A stretch of 64,000 nt of DNA from Lentzea sp. NBRC 102530 (GTDB lineage: Bacteria; Actinomycetota; Actinomycetes; Mycobacteriales; Pseudonocardiaceae), in assembly GCF_030269365.1 (NCBI RefSeq), contig NZ_BSTF01000010.1, forward strand, positions 186,001 through 250,000, in the 5' to 3' direction. This document shows, one piece after another, positions 16,117-24,553 of this stretch. Each line of letters opens with the position of its first letter. Positions within the stretch are counted from its first letter, which is position 1. A program made the translations under genes and the position numbers. The notes beneath the pieces were generated by a model. The model had not been told where the DNA came from. It worked only from the letters and a program-made list of their open reading frames with translations, and ran no database searches.

Positions 16117-17625
16117 CTAGGAGCGGTACGTGCGGGGATCGACGCGTGACCAGTTGTTGTAGCTGCGCACGTACGCGGCCTGGTAACCGGAGAGCGGCAC
16201 TTCCTGCGCGGTCGGTGTGGCCATCCCACTGACCTCGAACGGCTTGCCGTTGTCGTCGATGTCGAGCGAGTACGAACCAGTCGCCGCCGCGATGATCAGT
16301 CTCAGGCTGAACTTGCAGTGCCGCGTCTTCGTGAGAGCGGCGAGCACCAGGTCCTGTTGCTCACCTGGACGCAGCTCGATCGACTTTTCGGCGAAGTAGC
16401 TCTCGCCGATGAGATCGGGGATGGTCTTGTCCAGCAGCACCATCTCCTGGACCGTGGGGCTCGGTTCGTCGAGGTCGAACCCGAGCTGCACCACTCCGGA
16501 CGGGCTGCCCTGGGTGAAGCCGCTGAAGTACGTGCCCGCGATCGGCGACGCGCACTCCTTGATCACCTCGATGTCGGTGATGCGCACGGGAACGCTGTCC
16601 CTGCCCATCAACGTCACCTTGGTCAGACCGAACCCGATCGGCACACCGCCGTTGCGGTCGTACCAGGAGACCTGTTCCTTGGTGTTGTCCAAGACTTCGG
16701 CGAACGTCGCAACCTGGGCGTCCGTCATCTCGATCTTGGTCGGCACCGTGAACGCCGACGCGCCTCCACTGCGCCGCTGCACCCGCTCGGTTCCCATCAC
16801 GGTGACCACGGGTGCGTCCGTGGGCATCGGCTGGACACCCTTGTGGACGGCGACAGGGGTCGTGGTCGTGGCGGCGGGCGGAGCCGGAGTAGCGGTGCTG
16901 ACCGGCTGCCGGCTGATCTGCACGACGCCCGCGGTCGCCGAGACGGTCAGCAGCAGTGCGGCGATCGTCAGCAAGGCGGCTGCCCGCCGGCTCACCCGAG
17001 CCTTGGGTTGACCGGCGGTCTTCAGCCGGCGATCGCCGGGAACGAGGGGGAGGAAGTCCTCCACGCGTGCCGTCCACACGGAGTGCTTCAACCAGTTGTC
17101 ACTGTTGTAGCGGGCGGAGACCACACCGATCACCACGTCGTCGGCAGCTCGGCGCACCGGAGCCCCGCTCATGCCCGGCGCCACCGAGTCCGACGTGAAG
17201 TAGCCCTGCGGAACGTCGTTCCTGGTGACCGCGCCTCGCCACTCTCCCGTCGTGGCGACGAACTTGTAGCTGTGTTCGGGATCGTCGATCCTCGCCACCC
17301 CGGTCACAACGATCTTGGTGCCGGGTGTCACCACGTCCGTCGGCGAGACGGCTTCGACCGTGCCGGCCAACGGCGCCTGCCTGTGGAGCACAGCGAGGTC
17401 GCGTTGCTCGTCAATGGCGACCACCTCGGCCGGCAGCACGGGTTGGTCACCCGCGAGCGCGTCCACGCCGACGAACGAACCGACCCCACCCGCCCGCAAT
17501 CCGCGCAACACGTGCTGCGCGGTCACCAGGACGCCGGGGGCAACCTGGAAGCAGGTACCCACCGGAGCCTCGGAGTCGGTCAGGATCCGGCCGAGATACG
17601 GCGGAATCCGTTCATCACCAGGCAT
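16117..17625 (-). CDS. Trypsin-like serine protease with transmembrane segment and C-terminal extracellular region
   Basis: 502 residues. The N-terminal domain (1-190) is a trypsin-fold protease without a signal peptide: His in TAQHVLRG (about 38), Asp in EQRDLAVLH (about 75), Ser in APGMSGAPV (about 153). A single transmembrane helix follows (about 215-237), then about 260 residues predicted outside the cell. The protease domain would therefore be cytoplasmic, which is unusual for secretory trypsins and fits the trypsin modules of actinobacterial conflict/signalling systems. ATG 17625 has GGAGGAC upstream. Its divergent neighbour is a Trypco1-domain gene 155 bp away, which strengthens that reading. 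Confidence 0.83.
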   Translation of the reverse strand: MPGDERIPPYLGRILTDSEAPVGTCFQVAPGVLVTAQHVLRGLRAGGVGSFVGVDALAGDQPVLPAEVVAIDEQRDLAVLHRQAPLAGTVEAVSPTDVVTPGTKIVVTGVARIDDPEHSYKFVATTGEWRGAVTRNDVPQGYFTSDSVAPGMSGAPVRRAADDVVIGVVSARYNSDNWLKHSVWTARVEDFLPLVPGDRRLKTAGQPKARVSRRAAALLTIAALLLTVSATAGVVQISRQPVSTATPAPPAATTTTPVAVHKGVQPMPTDAPVVTVMGTERVQRRSGGASAFTVPTKIEMTDAQVATFAEVLDNTKEQVSWYDRNGGVPIGFGLTKVTLMGRDSVPVRITDIEVIKECASPIAGTYFSGFTQGSPSGVVQLGFDLDEPSPTVQEMVLLDKTIPDLIGESYFAEKSIELRPGEQQDLVLAALTKTRHCKFSLRLIIAAATGSYSLDIDDNGKPFEVSGMATPTAQEVPLSGYQAAYVRSYNNWSRVDPRTYRS

Positions 17626-17780
17626 CTGTCCTCCCGTGACGGATCTGCCTGCCCATCGCGGTCAACGGGGCGTCGCGTTACTCCCGTCCTAAGTGGATTG
17701 ATTTCTCCACGAGATGGAATTCCGCTTCGGTAACAACGAATCCACGTCGGAACGATCAGACAACGACGAAGGAGGGCGTG

Positions 17781-18155
17781 ATGGCGGGCAAACTCGTACC
17801 GATGTGGATCGGCGACGTCGAGGTGGAGGTGGAGACGCTGGCAGGGCCGTGGAGTGAGGACACCTCGGCGCTGGACGAGGCCGGCAAGCGAGTGCTGGAC
17901 GCCTTCGCCATCGCACGCGAGGTGATCGTGGGCGCGGCCATCGCCACCGCTGAGACAGCAGGCAAAATCGCTGCGCGGTCAGTGCGGCCGGACAAACTCG
18001 AGGTCGAGTTCGGGCTCGGCTACTCGATCAAGGGCAATGTGGTCGTGGTGAGCGGTCATGCCGATGCCACTCTCAAGGTGAAGCTGACCTACGACGCCCC
18101 CGATCAGGAGAGCAGTGCGGACTCCGGTTCGCCGACGCCCGCGACCACGCCTTAG
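17781..18155 (+). CDS. Trypco1 (trypsin-co-occurring domain 1) family protein
   Basis: 124 residues. The pattern of an N-terminal strand pair (VPMWIGDVEVEVE), a central Ala-rich helix (AREVIVGAAIATAETAGKI), the motif PDKLEVEFGLGYSIKG and a final LKVKLTYD strand agrees with the Trypco1/CU044_2847 family, a small domain named for its co-occurrence with trypsin-like proteases in actinobacterial conflict islands (known from memory). Here the trypsin gene is divergent and adjacent. ATG 17781 has GGAGGG 4-9 nt upstream. Role unknown; probably an adaptor or inhibitor. Its TAG shares bases with the stop of the convergent HAD gene. Confidence 0.8.
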   Translation: MAGKLVPMWIGDVEVEVETLAGPWSEDTSALDEAGKRVLDAFAIAREVIVGAAIATAETAGKIAARSVRPDKLEVEFGLGYSIKGNVVVVSGHADATLKVKLTYDAPDQESSADSGSPTPATTP

Positions 18156-18808
18156 AGGGCCCGCAGGACCTCGACGTCCACGCCGACGAGCGAGTCGCGG
18201 AACACCCGCCGCTCCCCCGCCTCCACCTCGACGTCACAGGGCACCACCAGCACCGTGCACCCGGCCGCGACCGCCGCCGCCACCCCGGTCGGCGAGTCCT
18301 CGATCGCCACGCACCGCGCGGCGTCCACGCCCAGCAGCCGCGCCGCCTTCAGGTACGGCTCGGGCAGCGGCTTGTTCAGCCCGTCCACCTCGTCACCGCA
18401 CACCGTCACGTCGAACAGGTCGCGGCCGATCGTGTCCAGCGCGACCTCGGTCAGCGCGCGTTCGGTCGACGTCACCAACGCCATCGGCACGCCCGAGGCG
18501 CGGACGGCCTTCAACGCCTCCTGCGCGCCCGGACGCCACGGCAGCCCGGCGCGGAAGACCTCCTCGGTGCGGCGGGAGATCCACGCGGCACCGTCGGTCA
18601 GGTCCGCGTCGGTCGGCTCGATGCCGACGTCGGCGAACAGCAGCCGCATCGTGGTGGGCACGTTGGTGCCGACCATGCGCTCGCGGGTCTCCAGGGACAA
18701 CACGCCGCCGAGCTTCTCCGCGTACTCGTAGAGCGGGATGTCCCACAGCTTCTCGGAGTCCAGCAGCGTCCCGTCCATGTCCCACAGGACTGCGTGCAGG
18801 TCAGACAT
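18152..18808 (-). CDS. HAD-family hydrolase (beta-phosphoglucomutase-like)
   Basis: 218 residues. HAD motifs are intact: I, VLWDMDGTLLDSE (nucleophile Asp and acid Asp); II, LVTSTERAL (Thr/Ser); III, KPLPEPYLKAA (Lys); IV, CVAIEDSPTGVAAA (Asp). A cap domain of four helices sits between I and II, as in subclass I phosphatases and beta-phosphoglucomutases. The start overlaps the last codons of a degraded metH, reflecting a former metH-HAD operon. Substrate unknown. Confidence 0.9.
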   Translation of the reverse strand: MSDLHAVLWDMDGTLLDSEKLWDIPLYEYAEKLGGVLSLETRERMVGTNVPTTMRLLFADVGIEPTDADLTDGAAWISRRTEEVFRAGLPWRPGAQEALKAVRASGVPMALVTSTERALTEVALDTIGRDLFDVTVCGDEVDGLNKPLPEPYLKAARLLGVDAARCVAIEDSPTGVAAAVAAGCTVLVVPCDVEVEAGERRVFRDSLVGVDVEVLRAL

Positions 18809-18905
18809 CGAAGTACTTCGCCTCCGGGTGGTGCGCCACGAAGGCGCCGGTGAGTGCTCGGCCAGCGCTTCGATGAGCTGGACCCCCAAGTCCACGGACT
18901 TCCAG
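18801..18905 (-). pseudogene. 3' remnant of metH (B12-dependent methionine synthase)
   Basis: The last frame before the HAD gene encodes TGAFVAHHPEAKYFDV and a stop overlapping the HAD start. This matches the extreme C terminus of methionine synthase MetH (the HPEAKYF motif of the activation domain). Just upstream, in another frame, lies GVQLIEALAEHS, which continues the same family pattern if one base is restored in a Ser codon near 18856. The rest of the roughly 1200-codon gene is absent. M. tuberculosis has metH (Rv2124c) between hisE and the PAC2 gene, so position agrees. The flanking 18906-19100 holds no gene. Confidence 0.6.
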
Positions 18906-19114
18906 CCAGTCACGATACGCGTTCTCGCCGGGCAGTTCGCCGCAGGTCGGGCCACCACGCACGCCCTTCGGACCGGAGTGCCGGTTTCGACGGCATCGCA
19001 CCATTAGCGCCGACAACCCCGCTTGACCAGGGCTTTCAGCAACCGCGACGCTTCACGATCACCCGTGGGCCAAGCCTCCGATGAGTTGACTCGCCGAACC
19101 CGTAGTCTGGCGCC

Positions 19115-20017
19115 GTGAACGATCCGTCCCAGGAATCCCCGACCCCCTCGAACCCGCGCATCCCGCTCACGGCTCCGATCATGGTCTGTGCGTTCGAAGG
19201 CTGGAACGACGCAGGTGACGCCGCCAGCACCGCGATCGAGCACCTCCAACTCACCTGGGACGCCACCCCGCTCGCCGAGATCGACCCGGACGACTACTAC
19301 GACTTCCAGGTGACGCGCCCGTCCGTGCGCCTGGTGGACGGCGTCACGCGCCGGGTCGACTGGCCGACGACGCGGCTGTCGGTGTGCCGCCCGCCCGGTT
19401 CCGACGTGGACGTCATCCTCGTGCACGGCATCGAGCCGAACATGCGGTGGCGCAAGTTCGCCGCGGAACTGCTGGGCCACATCGACGCGCTCGGGGTGAC
19501 GACCGTGGTGACGCTGGGCGCGTTGCTCATGGACACGCCGCACACCCGCCCGGTCCCGGTCACCGGCACCGCCTACGACGCGGACGCGGCCGAGAAGTTC
19601 GGCCTGGAGCACTCGAAGTACGAGGGCCCCACCGGCATCGTCGGCGTGTTCCAGGACGCGTGCGTGCAGGCCGGCATCCCGGCGATCTCGTTCTGGGCGG
19701 CCGTGCCGCACTACGTCTCGCAGCCGCCCTCCCCCAAGGCCACGCTGGCCCTGCTGCACCGGGTCGAGGAGGTCCTCGACATCGAGGTGCCGCTCGGCGC
19801 GCTGCCCGAGCAGGCCGAGGAGTGGGAGCGCACGGTCTCCGAGATGGCCGACGAGGACGAGGACGTCCGCAACTACGTCCGGGCGCTGGAAGAGCGCGGT
19901 GACGCGGCCATGCAGATCACCGAGGCGTCCGGCGACGACATCGCCGCGGAGTTCGAGCGCTACCTGCGCCGCCGTGGCCGCGGCCCCGGCTGGCCGTCGA
20001 CCGGTCCCCGCCAGTAA
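19115..20017 (+). CDS. PAC2 family protein
   Basis: 300 residues. Archaeal/eukaryotic proteasome-assembly-chaperone-2-like fold: IMVCAFEGWNDAGDAAS near the N terminus, ILVHGIEPNMRWRKFAAELL, VVTLGALLMDTPHTRP, and a C-terminal acidic helical tail. Orthologue of Rv2125 by position and motif; a proteasome role is possible but unproven in bacteria. GTG 19115 lies 6 nt after a -10-like TAGTCT (19103-19108), consistent with a leaderless mRNA. It is followed by an intrinsic terminator. Confidence 0.9.
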   Translation: MNDPSQESPTPSNPRIPLTAPIMVCAFEGWNDAGDAASTAIEHLQLTWDATPLAEIDPDDYYDFQVTRPSVRLVDGVTRRVDWPTTRLSVCRPPGSDVDVILVHGIEPNMRWRKFAAELLGHIDALGVTTVVTLGALLMDTPHTRPVPVTGTAYDADAAEKFGLEHSKYEGPTGIVGVFQDACVQAGIPAISFWAAVPHYVSQPPSPKATLALLHRVEEVLDIEVPLGALPEQAEEWERTVSEMADEDEDVRNYVRALEERGDAAMQITEASGDDIAAEFERYLRRRGRGPGWPSTGPRQ

Positions 20018-20025
20018 GCAGCAGA

Positions 20026-20050
20026 GAAGGCCCCCGCTCCGGGGGCCTTC
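20026..20050 (+). terminator. Terminator after the PAC2 gene
   Basis: GAAGGCCCCC (20026-20035) and GGGGGCCTTC (20041-20050) form a 10-bp perfect stem with a 5-nt loop, followed by TTCGTTTTCG. Confidence 0.9.
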
Positions 20051-20123
20051 TTCGTTTTCGGGTGTGACGACCGCGGACCTGCCGGACAGGTAGGGGGTGA
20101 AGGGTCACCACCGAAAGGACGAC

Positions 20124-20654
20124 ATGAGGGAATCCCCACCTGGCAGCAGGGAGGACCGCTTCCGGGACCTGCACCGCCGCACCTACCCGGACCTGCTGCG
20201 GTTCGTGGAACGGCGAGTGCCTCCCGCCGAGGCCGAGGACGTCGTCTCCTCCGTCTACCTGACCGCGTGGCGGCGGCTCGCCGACGTGCCGGACGACGCC
20301 CGGCCGTGGCTGTTCGCGGTGGCGCGCAAGACCATGGCGAACCAGACCCGCGGCCTGCGCCGCAGACGCGCGCTGGACGTGCGGATCGCGTCGTCGTTCG
20401 ACGAGCTGGTGCCGGACGGGTCGGCCGAGGTCGCGGCACGCCTCGACCTGGCCCGCGCCTGGCGGACGCTGAGCGCCGCCGACCGCGAGGTGCTGGCGCT
20501 GGTCGCGTTCGACGGCCTCACCGCCGACCAGGCCGCCACCGTGCTCCGGTGCCGCCGGACGACCTTCGCGATGCGGCTCAAACGCGCGCGGCAGCGACTG
20601 GAGCAGGCCCTGAACCCCACACCCGGACGAGCACCCGCAGGAGTGCGCGCATGA
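20124..20654 (+). CDS. ECF-type RNA polymerase sigma factor
   Basis: 176 residues. Region 2 (about 12-80): YPDLLRFVERRV, AEDVVSSVYLTAWRRL, DDARPWLFAVARKTM. Region 4 (about 110-160): TLSAADREVLALVAFDGLT followed by a helix-turn-helix and RLKRARQRLEQAL. ATG 20124 is preferred over the in-frame GTG 20097 because AAAGGAC lies 6 nt upstream. The stop overlaps the start of the next gene (ATGA), a typical sigma/anti-sigma arrangement. Confidence 0.92.
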   Translation: MRESPPGSREDRFRDLHRRTYPDLLRFVERRVPPAEAEDVVSSVYLTAWRRLADVPDDARPWLFAVARKTMANQTRGLRRRRALDVRIASSFDELVPDGSAEVAARLDLARAWRTLSAADREVLALVAFDGLTADQAATVLRCRRTTFAMRLKRARQRLEQALNPTPGRAPAGVRA

Positions 20655-21382
20655 TGACCGATCTGAAGGACCTGGACCCCGCGCGCGACCGCGAGCCGAG
20701 CCAGTTGGAGTGGGTCCGGTCCACCGCCCACGTCGAGCGCGTCATCGGCGGCACGCACGCCTCCGAGCGCTCGTCCCGGTCGCGCCGGACGATCATCGGA
20801 CTCGCCGCGACGGCGGCCGCCGCGAGCGTGCTGGCGGGGATCGCCCTCGTTCCCGGCGCCACCGACGAGGCGTTCGCCCAGTGGACCCCCACGCCGGGAC
20901 AGCCCGCCTCCGACCTGGTGCTCCCGCAGGCCCGCGCGTGTGCGTCGGAGTGGGGCGCGAGCGCGCCGGCGGCGACGGACGTCGTGCTCGCCGAACAGCG
21001 CGGGATCGCGACGATCCTGATCCTGAAGAAGGACGCCGGCCTCGCCGAGTGCATGGCGATCGGCGAGGAGGTCTTCAACTACCAGTTGCTCACGAACGGA
21101 CAGGTCGAACCGCTCAGCGGGGCCGGGGTGACGTACGAGACGTCGAGTTCGAGCGGCAGCGGCGACGACCAGTACTCGCGGATCGTCGGACGCAAGGGCC
21201 CCGACGTCACGAAGGTCGAGATCCAGCTGGCCGACGGTCGGGTGATCACGGCGGGAACCGGTTCGGAGTGGTGGACCGCGTGGTGGCCAGGGCCCGAGGG
21301 GGGCGAGGTCGGCACGTGGAAGGTCGTGGTGCACACCGCGCAGGGCAGCACCGTCCACGATCCGGGTGAACTCCGCCGCTGA
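20651..21382 (+). CDS. Membrane protein coupled to the sigma factor, putative anti-sigma/sensor
   Basis: 243 residues. The N-terminal 55 residues are cytoplasmic and begin MMTDLKDLDPARDREP, a start seen in many proteins encoded beside actinobacterial ECF factors (CU044_5270-like, from memory). One transmembrane helix (about 56-76) precedes an extracytoplasmic beta-rich domain with a Cys pair (RACASEWG and AECMAIG) and Trp-rich GSEWWTAWWPGPEGG. No HxxxCxxC zinc anti-sigma motif is present. Translational coupling with the sigma factor suggests it regulates it, but this is inferred from context. Confidence 0.75.
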   Translation: MMTDLKDLDPARDREPSQLEWVRSTAHVERVIGGTHASERSSRSRRTIIGLAATAAAASVLAGIALVPGATDEAFAQWTPTPGQPASDLVLPQARACASEWGASAPAATDVVLAEQRGIATILILKKDAGLAECMAIGEEVFNYQLLTNGQVEPLSGAGVTYETSSSSGSGDDQYSRIVGRKGPDVTKVEIQLADGRVITAGTGSEWWTAWWPGPEGGEVGTWKVVVHTAQGSTVHDPGELRR

Positions 21383-21403
21383 GCTCGCTTCACGCAGGTC
21401 AGG

Positions 21404-21438
21404 AGCCGTCCCGGTCATTTGGGCCGGGACGGCTTTTT
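21404..21438 (+). terminator. Classical intrinsic terminator
   Basis: AGCCGTCCCGG (21404-21414) pairs perfectly with CCGGGACGGCT (21424-21434) around a 9-nt loop and is followed directly by TTTT. It ends the sigma operon. Confidence 0.93.
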
Positions 21439-21517
21439 CACGCTTCCGAGTGATCGAGTACGGGTTTCCACATGCCGAGGAATGGGTACAAGATCCACCT
21501 CTCAGACAGGAACCACC

Positions 21518-21733
21518 GTGTCCCTCGTGCGCAAGATCGCTGTCGGTCTCGCTGCGGGCGGCGGCGTGCTGTTGGCCGTGTCTCCCGCCAGTGCTGCTCC
21601 CCTCTCCTCCGTCGACTCCCTCGGGGAGAACGGCCCGCACACGACCGTGAGCGACGTCCGGGAGTCGTTCCAGGGCAACCTCGCCGGGGTGCGGGAGCAG
21701 ACGCAGGGTTTCACCGCGAAGCTCGGCGGTTAG
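21518..21733 (+). CDS. Small secreted protein
   Basis: 71 residues from GTG 21518. A clear Sec signal peptide (SLVRKIAVGLAAGGGVLLAV, cleavage likely after ASA at about 27) leaves a mature peptide of about 44 residues, acidic and polar, without cysteines. GACAGG lies about 7 nt upstream as ribosome binding site. No family is recognised; the mature part may be partly helical (VSDVRESFQGNLAGVREQ). Confidence 0.65.
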   Translation: MSLVRKIAVGLAAGGGVLLAVSPASAAPLSSVDSLGENGPHTTVSDVRESFQGNLAGVREQTQGFTAKLGG

Positions 21734-21858
21734 CGGCGTGACGCGGAACGTCGGCGGTGAATTCACGGCAACGTTCCGCGCCACGCCGCTAAAACTTAGC
21801 GACAACAACCACTTTTCGGCGCTCTCCGCCGCTCACCGCAATAGGGTGGGCGGCGGAG

Positions 21859-23025
21859 GTGTCTGTGGGACGGTTGGCACGCGCCGGGTTGTACGCGGGC
21901 GCGGTGATCGGGCCGTTCGGCGGCGCCGTCACCACGTCGATCCTGCCGGAGATCGGGGCCAGCTTCGGCCGGTCACCGGGCTCGGCCGCGGCGACGCTCA
22001 CGTACTACCTGGTGCCGTTCGCGGTGCTGATGCTGGCTTCCGGGACGCTGGCGCAGCGCTGGGGTCCACAACGGACCGTCCGGATCGCGTACGTCGCCTA
22101 CGCCGTCACGTCCGCGCTCGCCGCCTGCTCGTGGACGTTCGAGGTGCTGCTGGCCTCACGGGCGTTGCAGGGCGCGGCGAACTCGTTCACGACGCCGGTG
22201 CTGCTCGCGGTGATCGCCGCCTCGACGCCGAAGGAGAAGCTCGGGCGCGCCCTCGGCCTGTTCGGGTCGATGCAGGCGGCCGGGCAGACGTCCGCGCCGC
22301 TGGTCGGCGGGCTGACCGCCGAGATCGACTGGCGGCTGGCGTTCGCGGTGATCGCCGTCGTCGCCGTCGGGCTCGCGGTGCTGGGCGTGCCGCAGACCGA
22401 CGCCGAACCCGAACGCGACGCCAGCCTGCGCAGCGCGTTCGTGCCGAGCACGCTGTGGCCCGCGCTGGTCGGGTTCATCGGCTGGGGCTGTCTCGGCGGG
22501 TTGTCGTTCCTCGTGGCGTTCCGGCTGGACGACGTCTTCGGGCTGAGCGCGGGCCAGCGCGGCGTGCTGCTGACCGGGTTCGGCATCGTCGGGTTCCTGA
22601 CCGCGCGCTACGTCGGCAAGGCGATCGACCGGTTCGGCGCCGGCACCACCGCGATCCTCGGCGCCACGCTCGGCGCGGCGATGGTCGCGGCGGTCGGCAC
22701 GGCGCCGTTGGCCGCCGTGGTGGTGTTGTGCTGGGCGTTGACCGGTGCTGCTGGTCAGGGTGTGTTGGTGAGCATCAACGCGTTGGTGTTGCAGAGCGAG
22801 AACGCCAACAGGGGCGGCAGCGTCAGTGTCGTGCAGTCGCTGCGCTTCATGGGCGCGGCCGCGGCCCCGCTGGCGTTCGTCCCGCTCTACCAGTCCCACC
22901 CGTTGCTGGGGTTCCTGGTCCCCGCCGGTCTGCTGATCACGATCCCCGCGATCATCACGTGGTCACGTCGCGCCGGCGGAACCCGGCGACCCCCGCCGCC
23001 AGGAGCACCACCGCGACCAGCGTGA
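21859..23025 (+). CDS. Major facilitator superfamily transporter
   Basis: 388 residues with about twelve hydrophobic segments, shorter than the 14-helix exporters. The A-motif-like loop between helices 2 and 3 is partial (ASGTLAQRWGPQR), and LASRALQGAANSFTTPVLLAVIA resembles the helix 4-5 motif of DHA-type drug exporters. Substrate unknown; a small-molecule efflux role is likely. Start at GTG 21859 or the second GTG two codons later. The 3' end overlaps the convergent ABC permease gene by 71 bp. Confidence 0.85.
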   Translation: MSVGRLARAGLYAGAVIGPFGGAVTTSILPEIGASFGRSPGSAAATLTYYLVPFAVLMLASGTLAQRWGPQRTVRIAYVAYAVTSALAACSWTFEVLLASRALQGAANSFTTPVLLAVIAASTPKEKLGRALGLFGSMQAAGQTSAPLVGGLTAEIDWRLAFAVIAVVAVGLAVLGVPQTDAEPERDASLRSAFVPSTLWPALVGFIGWGCLGGLSFLVAFRLDDVFGLSAGQRGVLLTGFGIVGFLTARYVGKAIDRFGAGTTAILGATLGAAMVAAVGTAPLAAVVVLCWALTGAAGQGVLVSINALVLQSENANRGGSVSVVQSLRFMGAAAAPLAFVPLYQSHPLLGFLVPAGLLITIPAIITWSRRAGGTRRPPPPGAPPRPA

Positions 23026-24553
23026 GCCAGGCGAGCGGACCGAAGGTGATGTCCGGGTACTTCGGGACGTGCGTGAACGGCGAGACGTCGATCATCCACT
23101 GGTCGAGCTGCAACGCCGGGCCGAGCAACGTGAGCACCAGCGCCACCGACACTGCCGCCCAGCTCACGGCCGTGAGCTGGGGGAACAGTCCGAAAAGGAC
23201 CAACGCCACGCCCGCGATCACCCAGGCCGCCGGCAGCTGCACCAGTGCCGCGCCGAGCAGTTTCGGCAGGACGGTGCCCACGTCGTCGATCTGGACGCCG
23301 TAGACCAGGCCGAGCCCGAGCCCGGACGCCGCCAGCACGAGCGCACCGCCGGCCAGGGCGAACACCGCGTGCGACGCGACCCAGCCCCAGCGCGACACGG
23401 GCGTGGCGAGGATCGGCTCCGCGCGGAACGACGTCTCCTCCGAGCGCAGCCGCAGGATCGCCTGCACCAGGTAGATCGACGTGATCAGGCCGAGCAACTG
23501 CGTCACCGTCGCGAAGAACGCGTCCACCATCGCGTCGGCGCCGCCGATCTTGCTGACGATCTGGCCGAGCGTCGGGTTGTCCTGCACCATCTGCCCGACC
23601 GCCTGCGCGACGCTGCCGTAGATCACGCCGACCGCGAACAACGCGAGGGACCAGCCGATGAGCGAACCCTTCTGCAACCGCCAGGCGAGCCCGAACGGCG
23701 TGCCGATGGTTCCGGTCGGCGGTCCGAGACGTGCGGCCAGCAGACCGAGGCCCACGTCCCGTCGCGTCACGATGTACGCGGACACGCCCACGAGCACACC
23801 GAACGCCACGAGCGGAAGCAGCAGCACCCAGAACCTGTTGTCCGCGAACGACCTGACGTGCTCGGTCCAGCCGATCGGCGAGAGCCAGGTGAGCCACTGC
23901 GGCCCGGACTCCCCCGCCGCGTCGCCCGCGGCCCGGAACATGTAGGTCACGCCGAGGAAGCCGCCCGCGATCGCGTTGGACACGCGGGAGTTCTCCGAGA
24001 GCTGCGCGGTGAACGCGCTGACGCCGGTGAACACGAGGCCCACGCTGGCCGTGGACAGGCCGAACGCGAACGCGCCCGCCGGGTCCAGGTCCTTGCCGAT
24101 CAGCGCCAGCGCCTGGAGCACGCCGATGAGCAGGCTCGTGCCGCCCGCGACGATCACGGCGGCGGTGAGTGACGCGTGCCGTCCGACGACCGTGGCGCTG
24201 ATGAGTTCGGTACGGCCGGCTTCTTCTTCTGCGCGCGTGTGCCGGGTGACGACCAGCATGGCCATGATCGCGATGAACAGGCCGGAGAAGACACCCCAGC
24301 GCCACACGACCAGACCGCCGAGCGACGACCAGTCGTGCAACGGGCCGAGCATGGCGAGGAACGCCGAGTTGGCGTTCGCGGTGATGCCCAGCAGGTCCCG
24401 TGACTGCTGCGTGCCGTACAGCTCCTCGAGCGCGGTCGTCGTCGAGTAGGTGACGCCGACCAGGAAGAGCACCCAGATCGGCAGCAGGATCCGGTCCCTG
24501 CGCAGCGCCAGCCGGACGAGGTGGCCGGATCCGATCAAGGCCGTGCCGATCAT
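22955..24553 (-). CDS. ABC exporter permease (tetronasin-type)
   Basis: 532 residues with about twelve transmembrane helices in two similar halves, the fused ABC2-type permease seen in actinobacterial polyketide/drug exporters such as the tetronasin system (family knowledge). It begins GSGHLVRLALRRDRILLPIW and ends with a charged RRRDVTT tail. The ATG at 24553 overlaps the stop of the ATPase gene by 4 nt, so the pair is translationally coupled. Substrate not predictable. Confidence 0.9.
   Translation of the reverse strand: MIGTALIGSGHLVRLALRRDRILLPIWVLFLVGVTYSTTTALEELYGTQQSRDLLGITANANSAFLAMLGPLHDWSSLGGLVVWRWGVFSGLFIAIMAMLVVTRHTRAEEEAGRTELISATVVGRHASLTAAVIVAGGTSLLIGVLQALALIGKDLDPAGAFAFGLSTASVGLVFTGVSAFTAQLSENSRVSNAIAGGFLGVTYMFRAAGDAAGESGPQWLTWLSPIGWTEHVRSFADNRFWVLLLPLVAFGVLVGVSAYIVTRRDVGLGLLAARLGPPTGTIGTPFGLAWRLQKGSLIGWSLALFAVGVIYGSVAQAVGQMVQDNPTLGQIVSKIGGADAMVDAFFATVTQLLGLITSIYLVQAILRLRSEETSFRAEPILATPVSRWGWVASHAVFALAGGALVLAASGLGLGLVYGVQIDDVGTVLPKLLGAALVQLPAAWVIAGVALVLFGLFPQLTAVSWAAVSVALVLTLLGPALQLDQWMIDVSPFTHVPKYPDITFGPLAWLTLVAVVLLAAGVAGFRRRDVTT

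Noticed and set aside
17626..17780. GTGGA/TCCAC inverted repeat between the trypsin and Trypco1 genes as an operator
   Set aside because: Only 5-bp arms with imperfect surroundings; too weak to list as a site.
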